Below are positions 29,592-39,365 of a stretch of DNA of 55,164 bases, piece by piece. A program made the translations under genes and the position numbers. The notes below the pieces were generated by a model. It was not told the origin of the DNA and made no database searches. It saw only the letters and a program-made list of their open reading frames with translations. This DNA comes from Enterobacterales bacterium (GTDB lineage Bacteria > Pseudomonadota > Gammaproteobacteria > Enterobacterales > Enterobacteriaceae), in the NCBI GenBank assembly GCA_003864575.1, contig BHES01000010.1, positions 1-55,164 on the forward strand, read 5' to 3'. Numbering within the stretch: position 1 is the stretch's first letter; every line of letters starts with the position of its first letter.

Positions 29592-30136
29592 GCATCAAAA
29601 CCCAGCCACTGTCGCTGACCATTAACAATCAACATTACGGCCCGCTGGATGTTCCCGAAGGCCTGATGATGATCGACTTCCTGCACGAATACGTGGCCCT
29701 GACCGGGTGCCGTCTGGGTTGCGGGCAGGGCATCTGCTATGCCTGCGTGGCGATTGTTGACCACGACAGCGGCACCAGCGAAGAAGTACGTACCTGCATC
29801 ACCGGCGCGCATTTCTTCAACGGTAAAAAGGTACGTACGGTGGAAGGCCATGCCAAAGTCGATGACAAAGGTGAAGCTCAGTTATCCCCGGTTCAGCAGG
29901 CGTTTCTCGAACATTACAGTTTTCAGTGTGGTTACTGCACGCCGGGCTTTGTGAATGCCGCGACGGTGTTTGTTGAACGACTGACGAAGCAGCCGATCCC
30001 GCTGGCGGATCTCGAAGAAGCCATCGAAAAGGCACTGGAAAACCATATCTGCCGCTGTACCGGCTATGTGCGTTATTACCAGGCTGTCCGTGACGTGGTG
30101 CTGAAAACGCCGGGTCTGATTAAGGAGCCGGTGTAA
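29588..30136 (+). CDS. 2x[2Fe-2S] small subunit of the molybdenum oxidoreductase
   Basis: A 182-residue electron-transfer subunit. The plant-ferredoxin-type cluster is bound by Cys in GCRLGCGQGICYACVA and RTC (about 38-75). The second cluster is in the helical domain with FQCGYCTPGF and HICRCTGYVRY (about 116-165). There is no signal peptide, so export by riding with the Tat-targeted large subunit is inferred, as for other enzymes of this family. It overlaps the large subunit (ATGA) and shares one base with the cytochrome gene (TAATG), so the trio is translationally coupled. Confidence 0.92.
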   Translation: MSIKTQPLSLTINNQHYGPLDVPEGLMMIDFLHEYVALTGCRLGCGQGICYACVAIVDHDSGTSEEVRTCITGAHFFNGKKVRTVEGHAKVDDKGEAQLSPVQQAFLEHYSFQCGYCTPGFVNAATVFVERLTKQPIPLADLEEAIEKALENHICRCTGYVRYYQAVRDVVLKTPGLIKEPV

Positions 30137-31374
30137 TGAAAAAGCGGATTTTTCTCGGGTTAGTTGTGTTGGTTATTCTGATTGTGGCCGTGCTGTGGTG
30201 GCGTGAAAACCGTCGCCTGGATGCACCGGTACAACAGGTGAAGGCTGACGCACAACAGATCGACCGTGGGCGTTATCTGGTGCAGGCTTCGGACTGCGCG
30301 GCCTGTCATACCGCTTCCGGCGGCGCGCCGCTGGCAGGGGGATATGCGCTGGAGACGCCGTTCGGCAAAATCTTCGGCAGTAATCTGACGCCAGCCGCTG
30401 ATGACGGTATCGGGCGCTGGACCTCTGATGACTTCTATCTGGCGCTGACGAAAGGGGTTGCGCCCGGCGGACGTCATCTCTATCCGGCGATGCCTTATAC
30501 CTCTTATAAAGGGGTAACACGCCAGGATTCAGACGATATGTACGCGTTTCTGATGACCCGTCCGGCGGTAAACCAACCGGTGCCGGATAATGAGATGCCG
30601 TTCCCGTTCAACCAGCGTATGGCGATGATTGGCTGGAATCTGCTGTTCCGGACGGCGGATCCCATGCCAGCCAGTTCGCAGGGTAATTCAGCCGACTGGC
30701 AGCGTGGAAAATATCTGACGGACGTGCTCGGCCACTGTGGCGAATGCCATACGCCACGCGGAAAATTGGGGCAGATGCAGAGCGATGAAAACCTGCAAGG
30801 CGGCACTCTTGGGCGGATCACTGCCCCAGATATCACCCCGCAGGCTTTAGCACAGCGCGGCTGGACGCCAGCTGACCTGAGCCGTTTCCTCGGCACCGGT
30901 ATCGCCACACAAGGTTCAGCCTTTGATGAAATGCACAAAGTGGTAAGCCTGAGTACCCGTTTCCTGACGCCGGACGATCACCGCGCGTTGGTCACCTACC
31001 TGATGGGCGAACAGCCTCCGGCTGCCGTTGAAGTTAAAACCGGGCAGGGCAATGACGCCGGGCGCATCACTTATCTGGACCAGTGTTCGGGCTGCCACGC
31101 TGCCGATGGCGCGGGTAAACCACACGTGGCGGTCGCGATGCAAAACAACGCCACGCTGCGCCAACCGGATGGTCGTAACCTGATCATCTCTGTGCTGGAT
31201 GGTTTACCGGCGCAGGAATTCCCCGGTGGCGAGAGTATGCAACCTATGCCAGGTTTTGCTGACCGTCTGAATGACGCGCAAATTGCAGAGTTGGTCAATT
31301 ATCTGCGGGTGACTTTTGCGGGTTTACCGGCGGACATCACTGCCGATAAGGTGAAAGCGCTGCGTAAGAACTAA
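30136..31374 (+). CDS. Tri-haem cytochrome c subunit
   Basis: A membrane-anchored c-type cytochrome of 412 residues similar to the cytochrome subunits of acetic-acid-bacterial alcohol and aldehyde dehydrogenases. The N-terminal KKRIFLGLVVLVILIVAVLWW is a signal or anchor. Three CxxCH haem motifs occur in order: CAACH (about 56), CGECH (about 204) and CSGCH (about 320). It would pass electrons from the molybdenum subunit pair to the quinone pool or an oxidase in the inner membrane. It is the last gene of the operon, followed by a hairpin shared with mfd. Confidence 0.9.
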   Translation: MKKRIFLGLVVLVILIVAVLWWRENRRLDAPVQQVKADAQQIDRGRYLVQASDCAACHTASGGAPLAGGYALETPFGKIFGSNLTPAADDGIGRWTSDDFYLALTKGVAPGGRHLYPAMPYTSYKGVTRQDSDDMYAFLMTRPAVNQPVPDNEMPFPFNQRMAMIGWNLLFRTADPMPASSQGNSADWQRGKYLTDVLGHCGECHTPRGKLGQMQSDENLQGGTLGRITAPDITPQALAQRGWTPADLSRFLGTGIATQGSAFDEMHKVVSLSTRFLTPDDHRALVTYLMGEQPPAAVEVKTGQGNDAGRITYLDQCSGCHAADGAGKPHVAVAMQNNATLRQPDGRNLIISVLDGLPAQEFPGGESMQPMPGFADRLNDAQIAELVNYLRVTFAGLPADITADKVKALRKN

Positions 31375-31411
31375 CGCGGAGAACGCATAGATTGACGTTT
31401 TGTGACGTCAT

Positions 31412-31450
31412 AAAAAAGCCCGGTGCAGCAAAAACTGCACCGGGCTTTAT
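31412..31450. terminator. Bidirectional terminator between the cytochrome gene and mfd
   Basis: AAAGCCCGGTGCAG / CTGCACCGGGCTTT forms a 14-bp perfect stem with a 6-nt loop and an A-run before it. The two genes converge here. Confidence 0.92.
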
Positions 31451-31472
31451 GTTTTGTGTTTTGCGTAACGGG

Positions 31473-34400
31473 TTAAAGCAAATTTCCCGCAAAAGCCATC
31501 AGCAGGTCGTCGATAAACTTCAGACGCTTTGGCCGGTCGGTCAGATCAATCATAAATTTCAGCTTGGAGGGACCATCGAGGCGGTATATCTGCGGCTGTT
31601 TCTGTAACAGACCAATCAGATAGCCTGGATTAACCCGGTTCTTGTCGCTGAATTCCACAAAGCCACCGCGCTCATTGCCTTCGATGCGCTTGATACCTAA
31701 CGCTTTGGCTTTCAGACGCATCACCGCAATGTGCAGCAGATTACGCGCGGCATCAGGCAGGGTACCGAAGCGGTCAATCAGCTCCACGCGCAGCTCATCG
31801 AGTTCGTTTTCACTACCAGAACTGGCGATGCGCTTATACAACGACAGGCGCGTATTGACGTCAGGAATATACTCTTCCGGCAACAGGGCTGGCATACGCA
31901 TTTCGACTTCTGTCTGGCTGGTGGTTAAATCTTCCAGCGACGGTTCACGCCCTTCTTTGAGTGCTTCTACGGCGTTTTCCAACAGTTCCATATAGAGCGT
32001 GAAACCAATGCTGGTCATCTGGCCGCTCTGGCCTTCACCGAGCAGTTCACCGGCCCCGCGAATTTCCAGGTCGTGGGTCGCGAGAGCAAAACCGGCCCCC
32101 AGATCTTCCAGCGACGCGATGGCCTCCAGACGCTTATGCGCATCGGTGGACATGGCTTTCGGCGGCGGTGTCAGCAGGTAGGCGTAGGCCTGATGATGTG
32201 AGCGCCCGACGCGACCACGCAACTGATGTAACTGCGCCAGACCGAGATGGTCGGCCCGTTCAATAATAATGGTGTTAGCGCTGGGAATATCGATACCGGT
32301 TTCGATAATCGTGGTACACACCAGCACGTTGAAACGCTGATGGTGGAAGTCATTCATCACGCGCTCCAGATCGCGTTCGCGCATCTGGCCGTGGCCGATG
32401 GCAATGCGCGCTTCCGGTACCAGCTCCGCCAGTTTTTCAGCGGTTTTTTCAATATTTTCCACGTCGTTGAACAGGTAATAAACCTGCCCGCCACGCAACA
32501 CTTCACGCAGGATAGCCTCGCGGATAACCAGACTGTCATACTCGCGCACGAAGGTTTTCACCGCCAGACGGCGAGCCGGTGGTGTGGCAATAATCGACAA
32601 ATCACGCATTCCGCTCATCGCCATATTTAGCGTGCGCGGAATGGGCGTCGCGGTCAGGGTCAGAATATCAACGTCGGCCCGCATGGCCTTGATGCGCTCT
32701 TTGTGGCGCACGCCGAAGCGGTGCTCTTCGTCGACAATCAACAGGCCCAGATCTTTCCAGTGCAGATTACTTTGCAGCAGTTTATGGGTACCGATGATGA
32801 TATCAACTTTGCCCTCAGCGGCCTGTTCCAGCACTCCATTGAGCTCTTTGGTGCTGCGAAAACGTGACATCATTTCGATACGGATCGGCCAACTGGCAAA
32901 ACGGTCACGGAAGTTGTCGAAGTGTTGCTGCGCCAGCAGAGTGGTCGGCACCAGTACAGCGACCTGTTTGTTGTTCGATACCGCCAGAAACGCCGCGCGC
33001 ATCGCCACTTCGGTTTTACCAAAGCCCACGTCGCCACAAACCAGTCGGTCCATCGCCAGCGGTTGAGTCATGTCCGTCAGTACCGCATTGATAGCCTGCG
33101 CCTGATCCGGTGTGGTTTCGAACGGGAAGGCTTGGCAGAACAGCTGATACTGTTCTTTGTCATGCTTGAAGGCGAAACCCTTTTTAGCTTCACGCTGGGC
33201 GTAGATATCGAGGAGCTCGGCTGCCACATCGCGTACTTTTTCGGCGGCTTTCTGCCGGGCTTTAGACCAGGCTTCACCACCGAGTTTATGCAGCGGCGCG
33301 CTTTCGTCTGCGCCACCGGCATAACGGCTGATAAGGTGCAGTGAGGAGACTGGGACGTAAAGTTTGTCTTCACCGGCATAGGTGAGGATCAGGTATTCGG
33401 CTTTAATACCGCCGGTTTCCAATGTGGTCAGGCCGAGATAGCGCCCAACGCCGTGCTCCATATGCACCACCGGCTGACCGGTGCGCAGCTCCGCCAGATT
33501 GCGGATCAGCGTATCCGTATTGATGGCGCGACGGCTGTCCTGACGGCGACGCGCCACGCGTTCACCGAGCAGATCGCTTTCGCAAATCAGAGCCAGCTGT
33601 TTGTCGCTGTCGAGAAAACCGCGCTCGCAGGCACCGATCATAATGTAGCGACCGGCGGTTTGCGCTTCTTCAATACGGGTGATCAGCGTTGGGTTAAGCT
33701 TGATGCGCGCCAGCAAGTCTTGCAGGGTTTCGCGGCGGCCTTCACTTTCGACCGAGAACACCAAACTGCCCGCGAAGGATTCGTTAAAGCGACGCAGGTT
33801 ATCCATCGGTGCTTTGTTTTGCGGCTGTACAGAAAGGTCAGGCAGTGCCTCATAACTCAGGTTGGTATTGGCGGCTTTCGCCGGCAGCACGTCGGTTTTC
33901 AGCTGAATGCGCGGCCAGTCTTTCAGCTCGCTAAACAGGGAATCTACCCGTAACCACAGGGTTTCAGGTTCCAACAGCGGACGCATTGGGTCCACTCGCC
34001 GACTCTCATAACGCTGGGTGGCATCGAGCCAGAAACGGTCGGCGGCGTTTTCGAGATCGCCGGTATTGATCAGCAGGGTATTTTTCGGCAGATAGCTGAA
34101 CAGGGTAGTGAGCGGCTGGCTGAAAAACAGCGGTTGCCAGTACTCTATCCCCGCAGGGAAGGTACCTTTACTGACCTGCTGATAAATGTGCTCGGCGTCG
34201 CGGCGCACTTCGAACTTTTCGCGCCACTGGCTGCGAAACAGTTCGATGGCGGTTTTGTCAGTGGGGAATTCGTGCGCGGGCAGCAGGTTAATTTGTGCCA
34301 CTTCACTCAGTGTGCGCTGGGTATCGACGTCAAAGACGCGCAGGCTGTCGATTTCATCATCAAAAAAGTCGATGCGGTAAGGCTCATCACTGCCCATCGG

Positions 34401-34949
34401 ATACAGGTCGAGCAGGGCACCACGGGTGGCAAACTCACCGTGTTCCATCACTTGATCCACACTGCGATAACCGGCCTGTTCAAGTTGGGCGCGCAGTTTG
34501 TCGCGCGACAGCAGTTGGCCTTTTTTCATCACCAATGCGTGGCCGTGCAGGAATTCGTGCGGGCAGACCCGCTGCATCAGCGTATTGACCGGCAAAATAA
34601 TGATGCCACGCTCGAGCATCGGCAGTTGGTAGAGGCTCGACAGGCGGGAAGAGATGATCTCCTGATGCGGCGAGAAACTGTCGTAAGGCAGCGTTTCCCA
34701 ATCCGCAATATTGATCACTTTGAGGTCGGTAAACTGCTGGATTTCATCGCGCAGGCGCAGGGCATTTTGCATATCAGGCGCGATGAGCATGACCGGGCCG
34801 TTATGACGCTCGCTGATGTCGGCACATTCCAGCGCACAGGCAGAACCGGTGAGCTGCCCCAGTACGCGGGTGTCGCCGGGGCGTTCAGGTAAAGAATAAC
34901 GATGATCGTGAGGCATAGGCTGTAATGTTATCTCGTTGTCGGCGTCCAT
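31473..34949 (-). CDS. mfd: Transcription-repair coupling factor
   Basis: An ATP-driven translocase that removes RNA polymerase stalled at lesions and recruits UvrA. It is 1158 residues (E. coli 1148). The N-terminal UvrB-like region is followed by the RNA-polymerase-interaction domain (about 490-560) and the RecG-like motor with Walker A GDVGFGKTEVA, DEEH box VDEEHRFG and the TRG motif DLEIRGAGELLGEGQSG. Start 34949 has AGG 6 nt upstream; the ATG at 34916 (MPHDHRYSLP) aligns with the E. coli start and is a real alternative. It is divergent from lolC. Confidence 0.96.
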   Translation of the reverse strand: MDADNEITLQPMPHDHRYSLPERPGDTRVLGQLTGSACALECADISERHNGPVMLIAPDMQNALRLRDEIQQFTDLKVINIADWETLPYDSFSPHQEIISSRLSSLYQLPMLERGIIILPVNTLMQRVCPHEFLHGHALVMKKGQLLSRDKLRAQLEQAGYRSVDQVMEHGEFATRGALLDLYPMGSDEPYRIDFFDDEIDSLRVFDVDTQRTLSEVAQINLLPAHEFPTDKTAIELFRSQWREKFEVRRDAEHIYQQVSKGTFPAGIEYWQPLFFSQPLTTLFSYLPKNTLLINTGDLENAADRFWLDATQRYESRRVDPMRPLLEPETLWLRVDSLFSELKDWPRIQLKTDVLPAKAANTNLSYEALPDLSVQPQNKAPMDNLRRFNESFAGSLVFSVESEGRRETLQDLLARIKLNPTLITRIEEAQTAGRYIMIGACERGFLDSDKQLALICESDLLGERVARRRQDSRRAINTDTLIRNLAELRTGQPVVHMEHGVGRYLGLTTLETGGIKAEYLILTYAGEDKLYVPVSSLHLISRYAGGADESAPLHKLGGEAWSKARQKAAEKVRDVAAELLDIYAQREAKKGFAFKHDKEQYQLFCQAFPFETTPDQAQAINAVLTDMTQPLAMDRLVCGDVGFGKTEVAMRAAFLAVSNNKQVAVLVPTTLLAQQHFDNFRDRFASWPIRIEMMSRFRSTKELNGVLEQAAEGKVDIIIGTHKLLQSNLHWKDLGLLIVDEEHRFGVRHKERIKAMRADVDILTLTATPIPRTLNMAMSGMRDLSIIATPPARRLAVKTFVREYDSLVIREAILREVLRGGQVYYLFNDVENIEKTAEKLAELVPEARIAIGHGQMRERDLERVMNDFHHQRFNVLVCTTIIETGIDIPSANTIIIERADHLGLAQLHQLRGRVGRSHHQAYAYLLTPPPKAMSTDAHKRLEAIASLEDLGAGFALATHDLEIRGAGELLGEGQSGQMTSIGFTLYMELLENAVEALKEGREPSLEDLTTSQTEVEMRMPALLPEEYIPDVNTRLSLYKRIASSGSENELDELRVELIDRFGTLPDAARNLLHIAVMRLKAKALGIKRIEGNERGGFVEFSDKNRVNPGYLIGLLQKQPQIYRLDGPSKLKFMIDLTDRPKRLKFIDDLLMAFAGNLL

Positions 34950-35154
34950 CTGGACCTGATTTGCAGAGTGTATCTTGCGATGGGCCGCTATTCGGGGTCA
35001 ACCCGGATCCCGTTATTATAAAAGATAAAAAAGAGAATAAAGCCGGGGGGTGAAGCCGTTAGTGGTTCCATAAAGCGGGACTAGCCTTTATTATCCTTGA
35101 TCACTTTAGTCTGCGCCATGCACTTAATACGGCCAAGCACATAAAACGGATGTC

Positions 35155-36357
35155 ATGTATCAACCTGTCGCGTTATTTATAGGCCTGCGCTACATGCGCG
35201 GGCGTGCTTCAGACCGCTTTGGGCGGTTTGTTTCCTGGCTTTCTACCATCGGTATCACCCTCGGGGTGATGGCGCTGGTGACGGTATTATCGGTTATGAA
35301 CGGTTTTGAGAAGGATCTGGAAAGCAACATTCTGGGTCTGATGCCTCAGGCGTTAGTGACGACGGCACAGGGTTCGCTGGATCCTCAAAAAATTACCCAT
35401 GCCGATGTCACTGCGCTCAAGGGTGTGACCCGGGCAGTACCGCTGACGACTGGCGACGTGGTGTTGCAAAGCCCAGGCAGCGTGGCGGTTGGCGTGATGC
35501 TGGGTGTGAATCCTGATGAGAAAGATCCGCTTTCCAACTATTTGGTTGCCGTGAATCAGCAGGTACTACAACCGGGTCAGTACAACATCATTCTCGGCGA
35601 CCAGTTGGCACAACAGCTGAAAGTTAAACGCGGCGACCAGCTGCGTCTGATGGTTACCAGCGTCAGCCAATTCACGCCGATGGGCCGCATTCCGAGCCAA
35701 CGCCTGTTCACTGTTGCCGGTACTTTTGCCGCGAACAGTGAAGTGGATGGCTACCAGATGCTGGTTAATCAGCAGGATGCCTCGCGTTTGATGCTCTACC
35801 CGAAAGGCAACGTGACCGGCTGGCGTCTGTTTCTCGACAAACCGCTGGATGTGGACAGCCTGAGTGCACAAACCCTGCCTAAAGGGACCGAGTGGAAAGA
35901 CTGGCGCGAACGTCGCGGTGAGTTGTTCCAGGCGGTGCGTATGGAAAAAAACATGATGGGCTTGCTGCTAAGTCTGATCGTTGCTGTGGCTGCCTTTAAC
36001 ATCATCACGTCCCTCGGCTTGCTGGTGATGGAGAAGCAGGGCGAAGTCGCCATTCTGCAAACGCAGGGGCTGACCCGTCGTCAGATCATGGCGCTGTTTA
36101 TGGTGCAGGGCGCGAGTGCCGGTATTATCGGCGCGCTGCTCGGGGCCGTGCTTGGTGTCGTTCTGGCGACTCAACTGAACACTATCATGCCAGCGATTGG
36201 CCTGATGCTTGATGGCGCTTCGCTGCCGGTGGATATCGAAGCCACGCAGGTGGTGATTATCGCGCTGGTCGCCATGGCGATCGCTTTATTATCTACGCTT
36301 TACCCTTCGTGGCGCGCAGCTGCCGCCCAACCCGCAGAGGCTTTACGTTATGAGTAA
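35155..36357 (+). CDS. lolC: Lipoprotein-releasing ABC transporter permease LolC
   Basis: Inner-membrane permease of the LolCDE machine that extracts outer-membrane lipoproteins and hands them to LolA. It is 400 residues: cytoplasmic start and TM1 near 25-50, a large periplasmic domain (about 50-265) with the LolA hook region, and three C-terminal spans (FtsX fold). It shares [14 protein letters not shown] with LolE. It overlaps lolD by 8 nt. Confidence 0.96.
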   Translation: MYQPVALFIGLRYMRGRASDRFGRFVSWLSTIGITLGVMALVTVLSVMNGFEKDLESNILGLMPQALVTTAQGSLDPQKITHADVTALKGVTRAVPLTTGDVVLQSPGSVAVGVMLGVNPDEKDPLSNYLVAVNQQVLQPGQYNIILGDQLAQQLKVKRGDQLRLMVTSVSQFTPMGRIPSQRLFTVAGTFAANSEVDGYQMLVNQQDASRLMLYPKGNVTGWRLFLDKPLDVDSLSAQTLPKGTEWKDWRERRGELFQAVRMEKNMMGLLLSLIVAVAAFNIITSLGLLVMEKQGEVAILQTQGLTRRQIMALFMVQGASAGIIGALLGAVLGVVLATQLNTIMPAIGLMLDGASLPVDIEATQVVIIALVAMAIALLSTLYPSWRAAAAQPAEALRYE

Positions 36358-37072
36358 TTTAGTATCATCGCAGGGCGAATTATTATTGCAGTGCGGAAAC
36401 CTCTGTAAGACTTACACCGAAGGTAAAATGCACACCGACGTGCTGCGCGATGTCTCTTTTGCCATTCAGCCTGGCGAAATGATGGCGATTGTCGGCAGCT
36501 CCGGTTCAGGTAAAAGTACGCTTTTACATTTGCTGGGCGGGCTGGACTCGCCGACTTCCGGTGAAGTGGTGTTTAAAGGCACCTCGCTTAACACCATGTC
36601 TTCTGCGGCCAAAGCCGAATTGCGCAACCGTGAACTGGGCTTTATCTACCAGTTTCACCACCTGCTGCCGGATTTCACGGCGATGGAAAACGTCGGTATG
36701 CCGCTGTTGATTGGTAAAGGCAAAGCGGCAGAGGTGGAAGAGAAATCCATGGCGATGCTGGCGGCCGTCGGCCTGCAACACCGTAGCAAACACCGTCCGT
36801 CTGAACTCTCCGGCGGCGAACGTCAGCGCGTGGCGATAGCCCGTGCGCTGGTGAATAACCCGTCGCTGGTTCTGGCCGATGAGCCCACCGGTAACCTGGA
36901 TCAGAAAAATGCCGACAGCATTTTCGACTTGTTGGGTGAATTAAATGTGCGTCAGGGCACGGCATTTTTGGTCGTCACGCATGACCTCCAACTGGCCAAA
37001 CGCATGAACCGTCAGCTCGAGATGCGCGACGGTAAGCTGCAACAGGACTCGACCCTGCTGGGAGCGAAGTGA
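36350..37072 (+). CDS. lolD: Lipoprotein-releasing ABC transporter ATPase LolD
   Basis: Homodimeric ATPase of LolCDE. It is 240 residues with Walker [10 protein letters not shown] (near 49-57), Q-loop [18 protein letters not shown], signature [15 protein letters not shown], Walker [13 protein letters not shown] and the switch His in VVTHDLQLA. The N-terminus is about 7 residues longer than E. coli LolD. The stop overlaps the lolE ATG by one base. Confidence 0.97.
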   Translation: MSNLVSSQGELLLQCGNLCKTYTEGKMHTDVLRDVSFAIQPGEMMAIVGSSGSGKSTLLHLLGGLDSPTSGEVVFKGTSLNTMSSAAKAELRNRELGFIYQFHHLLPDFTAMENVGMPLLIGKGKAAEVEEKSMAMLAAVGLQHRSKHRPSELSGGERQRVAIARALVNNPSLVLADEPTGNLDQKNADSIFDLLGELNVRQGTAFLVVTHDLQLAKRMNRQLEMRDGKLQQDSTLLGAK

Positions 37073-38322
37073 TGTCAGCTATCCCATTTTCTCTTTTAAT
37101 CGGCCTGCGTTTTAGCCGTGGTCGCCGTCGCAGTGGCATGGTGTCGCTGATTTCGATTATCTCCACGCTCGGCATCGCGCTGGGAGTGGCGGTGTTGATT
37201 GTGGGCCTCAGCGCCATGAACGGTTTTGAGCGTGAGCTGAAAGAGCGCGTACTGGCCGTGGTGCCGCACGGTGAAATTCGTCCGGTCAATCAGCCGTTTG
37301 AAGGCTGGCAGGGCGTACTGGAACGCGTTGAAAAAGTGCCGGGCATCGCTGCTGCCGCACCTTATGTTGAATTTAACGGCCTGATTGAACACGGCGCGAA
37401 ACTGCGTGCGATCAAACTCAAAGGGGTTGATCCGCAGCAGGAGCCTCGCGTCAGCGCCGCGCCATCCTTTGTTCTGGGTGATGCCTGGAAGAGTTTTAAA
37501 GCGGGTGAACAGCAGGTTATTCTGGGCAAAGGCGTCGCTGATGCCATTGGCGTCAAACAGGATGACTGGGTGACGGTGATGATCCCGAACAGTGACCCCG
37601 AAATGAAGCTGCTCCAACCTAAGCGCATTCGTCTGCACGTTACCGGCATTCTACAATTAAGCGGTCAGCTTGATCATAGTTTAGCCATGGTTCCGCTGGC
37701 GGATGCCCAGCAGTATCAGGATATGGGCAGCAGCGTCACGGGCATTGATATTAAAGTGAACGACGTTTTTGCCGCGCAGAAGCTGGTGCGTGACGCCGGT
37801 GAAGTGACGCAGGCCTATGTGTATATCAGCAGCTGGATCGGTACCTATGGTTACATGTACCGCGATATCCAGATGGTGCGTGCCATCATGTACATGGCTA
37901 TGGTGTTGGTCATTGGGGTGGCCTGTTTCAATATCGTCTCGACGCTGGTGATGGCCGTGAAAGACAAAAGCAGCGATATTGCCATTCTGCGTACACTTGG
38001 CGCGAAAGATGGGCTGATCCGCGCCGTGTTCATTTGGTACGGTTTATTGGCCGGACTGGTGGGCAGTATTTGTGGCGTCGTGGTGGGGGTGATTGCCTCC
38101 TGGCAACTGACCCATATCATTAATGCGCTGCAAAAATTTACCGGGCATCAGTTCCTGTCAGGTGATATTTATTTCATCGACTTTTTACCGTCGGAGCTTC
38201 ACTGGGTGGACGTGGCAGGCGTGTTGTTCACGGCGCTGGTGCTGAGTTTGCTGGCCAGTTGGTATCCGGCACGCCGTGCCAGCCGCATCGATCCGGCCCG
38301 GGTGCTGAGCGGCGGACAGTAG
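37072..38322 (+). CDS. lolE: Lipoprotein-releasing ABC transporter permease LolE
   Basis: The second permease of LolCDE, which binds lipoproteins. It is 416 residues with the FtsX-type layout: TM1 near 25-45 ([34 protein letters not shown]), a large periplasmic part, three C-terminal spans, and [19 protein letters not shown] at the end. The ATG at 37072 overlaps the lolD stop; a GTG one codon earlier is less likely. E. coli has nagK next; here cobB follows after 37 bp. Confidence 0.96.
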   Translation: MSAIPFSLLIGLRFSRGRRRSGMVSLISIISTLGIALGVAVLIVGLSAMNGFERELKERVLAVVPHGEIRPVNQPFEGWQGVLERVEKVPGIAAAAPYVEFNGLIEHGAKLRAIKLKGVDPQQEPRVSAAPSFVLGDAWKSFKAGEQQVILGKGVADAIGVKQDDWVTVMIPNSDPEMKLLQPKRIRLHVTGILQLSGQLDHSLAMVPLADAQQYQDMGSSVTGIDIKVNDVFAAQKLVRDAGEVTQAYVYISSWIGTYGYMYRDIQMVRAIMYMAMVLVIGVACFNIVSTLVMAVKDKSSDIAILRTLGAKDGLIRAVFIWYGLLAGLVGSICGVVVGVIASWQLTHIINALQKFTGHQFLSGDIYFIDFLPSELHWVDVAGVLFTALVLSLLASWYPARRASRIDPARVLSGGQ

Positions 38323-38359
38323 AAAATTTTAACAGACTTGTAAAACAGCAGGAGCACTT

Positions 38360-39190
38360 ATGCGCACACGCCATCGTTTGTGTCGGTTTCGCAAAAACAA
38401 GCGCATACGGCACCAACGTTTTCGCTCAAGCATTTTTCATCGGGACAATATGGCAGCCGCCTCGTTAAAACGGCCTTTTGTCGTGGTGCTGACCGGTGCC
38501 GGGATCTCCGCTGAGTCCGGCATACGCACCTTCCGCGCTGCGGACGGACTATGGGAAGAGCATAACGTTGAAGACGTGGCGACGCCGGAAGGCTATCGCC
38601 GCGATCCTGAACTGGTGCAGGAATTTTATAATGCCCGCCGCCAGCAGTTGCAGCAGGAAGCCATCCAGCCGAACGCCGCCCATAAGGCTCTGGCAATGCT
38701 GGAAGATGCGCTGGGCGATAATTTTATGCTGGTGACGCAAAACATCGATAATTTACATGAGCGTGCAGGGAATAAGCGCGTGATGCATATGCACGGTGAA
38801 TTGCTGAAAGTGCGTTGCACTCAGTCTGGTCAGGTGTTCGACTGGCCGGGTGATCTCAGCGTGAACGACAAATGTCACTGTTGTCAGTTCCCGGCCGCGC
38901 TACGTCCGCACATTGTATGGTTTGGCGAAATGCCGATTGGCATGGACGAAATTTATCAGGCGCTGGCGAAGGCCGATTTCTTCATTGCGATTGGAACGTC
39001 CGGACACGTCTATCCGGCCGCGGGTTTCGTGCATGAAGCTCGGCTGGGCGGTGCTTTTACCATCGAACTGAACCTCGAGCCGAGCCAGGTCGAAAGTGAG
39101 TTTGACGAGAAAAAGTACGGACTCGCCAGTGAAGTTGTACCCGAATTTGTTCATGCCTTTCTGAGTAAAGAAGATAATGCCTGGCACTAG
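38360..39190 (+). CDS. cobB: NAD-dependent protein deacylase (sirtuin) CobB
   Basis: Removes acetyl and succinyl groups from lysines using NAD. It is 276 residues: [14 protein letters not shown] (NAD), FYNARRQQ (Tyr and Arg selecting acidic acyl groups), [12 protein letters not shown], catalytic His in MHMHGEL and zinc Cys in KVRC and KCHCC. The basic N-terminal extension (1-30) resembles the long form in E. coli. An internal ATG at 38450 ([13 protein letters not shown] upstream) could give the short form. AGGAGC precedes the first ATG. Its terminator includes the stop codon. Confidence 0.96.
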   Translation: MRTRHRLCRFRKNKRIRHQRFRSSIFHRDNMAAASLKRPFVVVLTGAGISAESGIRTFRAADGLWEEHNVEDVATPEGYRRDPELVQEFYNARRQQLQQEAIQPNAAHKALAMLEDALGDNFMLVTQNIDNLHERAGNKRVMHMHGELLKVRCTQSGQVFDWPGDLSVNDKCHCCQFPAALRPHIVWFGEMPIGMDEIYQALAKADFFIAIGTSGHVYPAAGFVHEARLGGAFTIELNLEPSQVESEFDEKKYGLASEVVPEFVHAFLSKEDNAWH

Positions 39191-39204
39191 CCGGGCTTTT
39201 TTTT
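39179..39204 (+). terminator. Terminator overlapping the cobB stop codon
   Basis: GCCTGGC (39179-39185) pairs with GCCGGGC (39190-39196, one G-U) around ACTA, followed by eight T. The TAG stop at 39188-39190 lies in the loop and the first base of the right arm. Confidence 0.8.
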
Positions 39205-39365
39205 CTCTTTTAGCGCCTCATTTTCCCTCTTTCAGCGATACCCCGCAAAAATTGCGCCTGTGCAGAACACTTCCGTGACTAAACTTGGACAAAACTGACC
39301 TGACGCAATATTTGCGAAATTCATGCTGCGCATAATAAAAGTACGCTGCCAGAGGATACCCAATT

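Noticed and set aside
39205..39365. FNR box upstream of pepT
   Set aside because: E. coli and Salmonella pepT are FNR-dependent, but no TTGAT-N4-ATCAA-like sequence was found in this interval.
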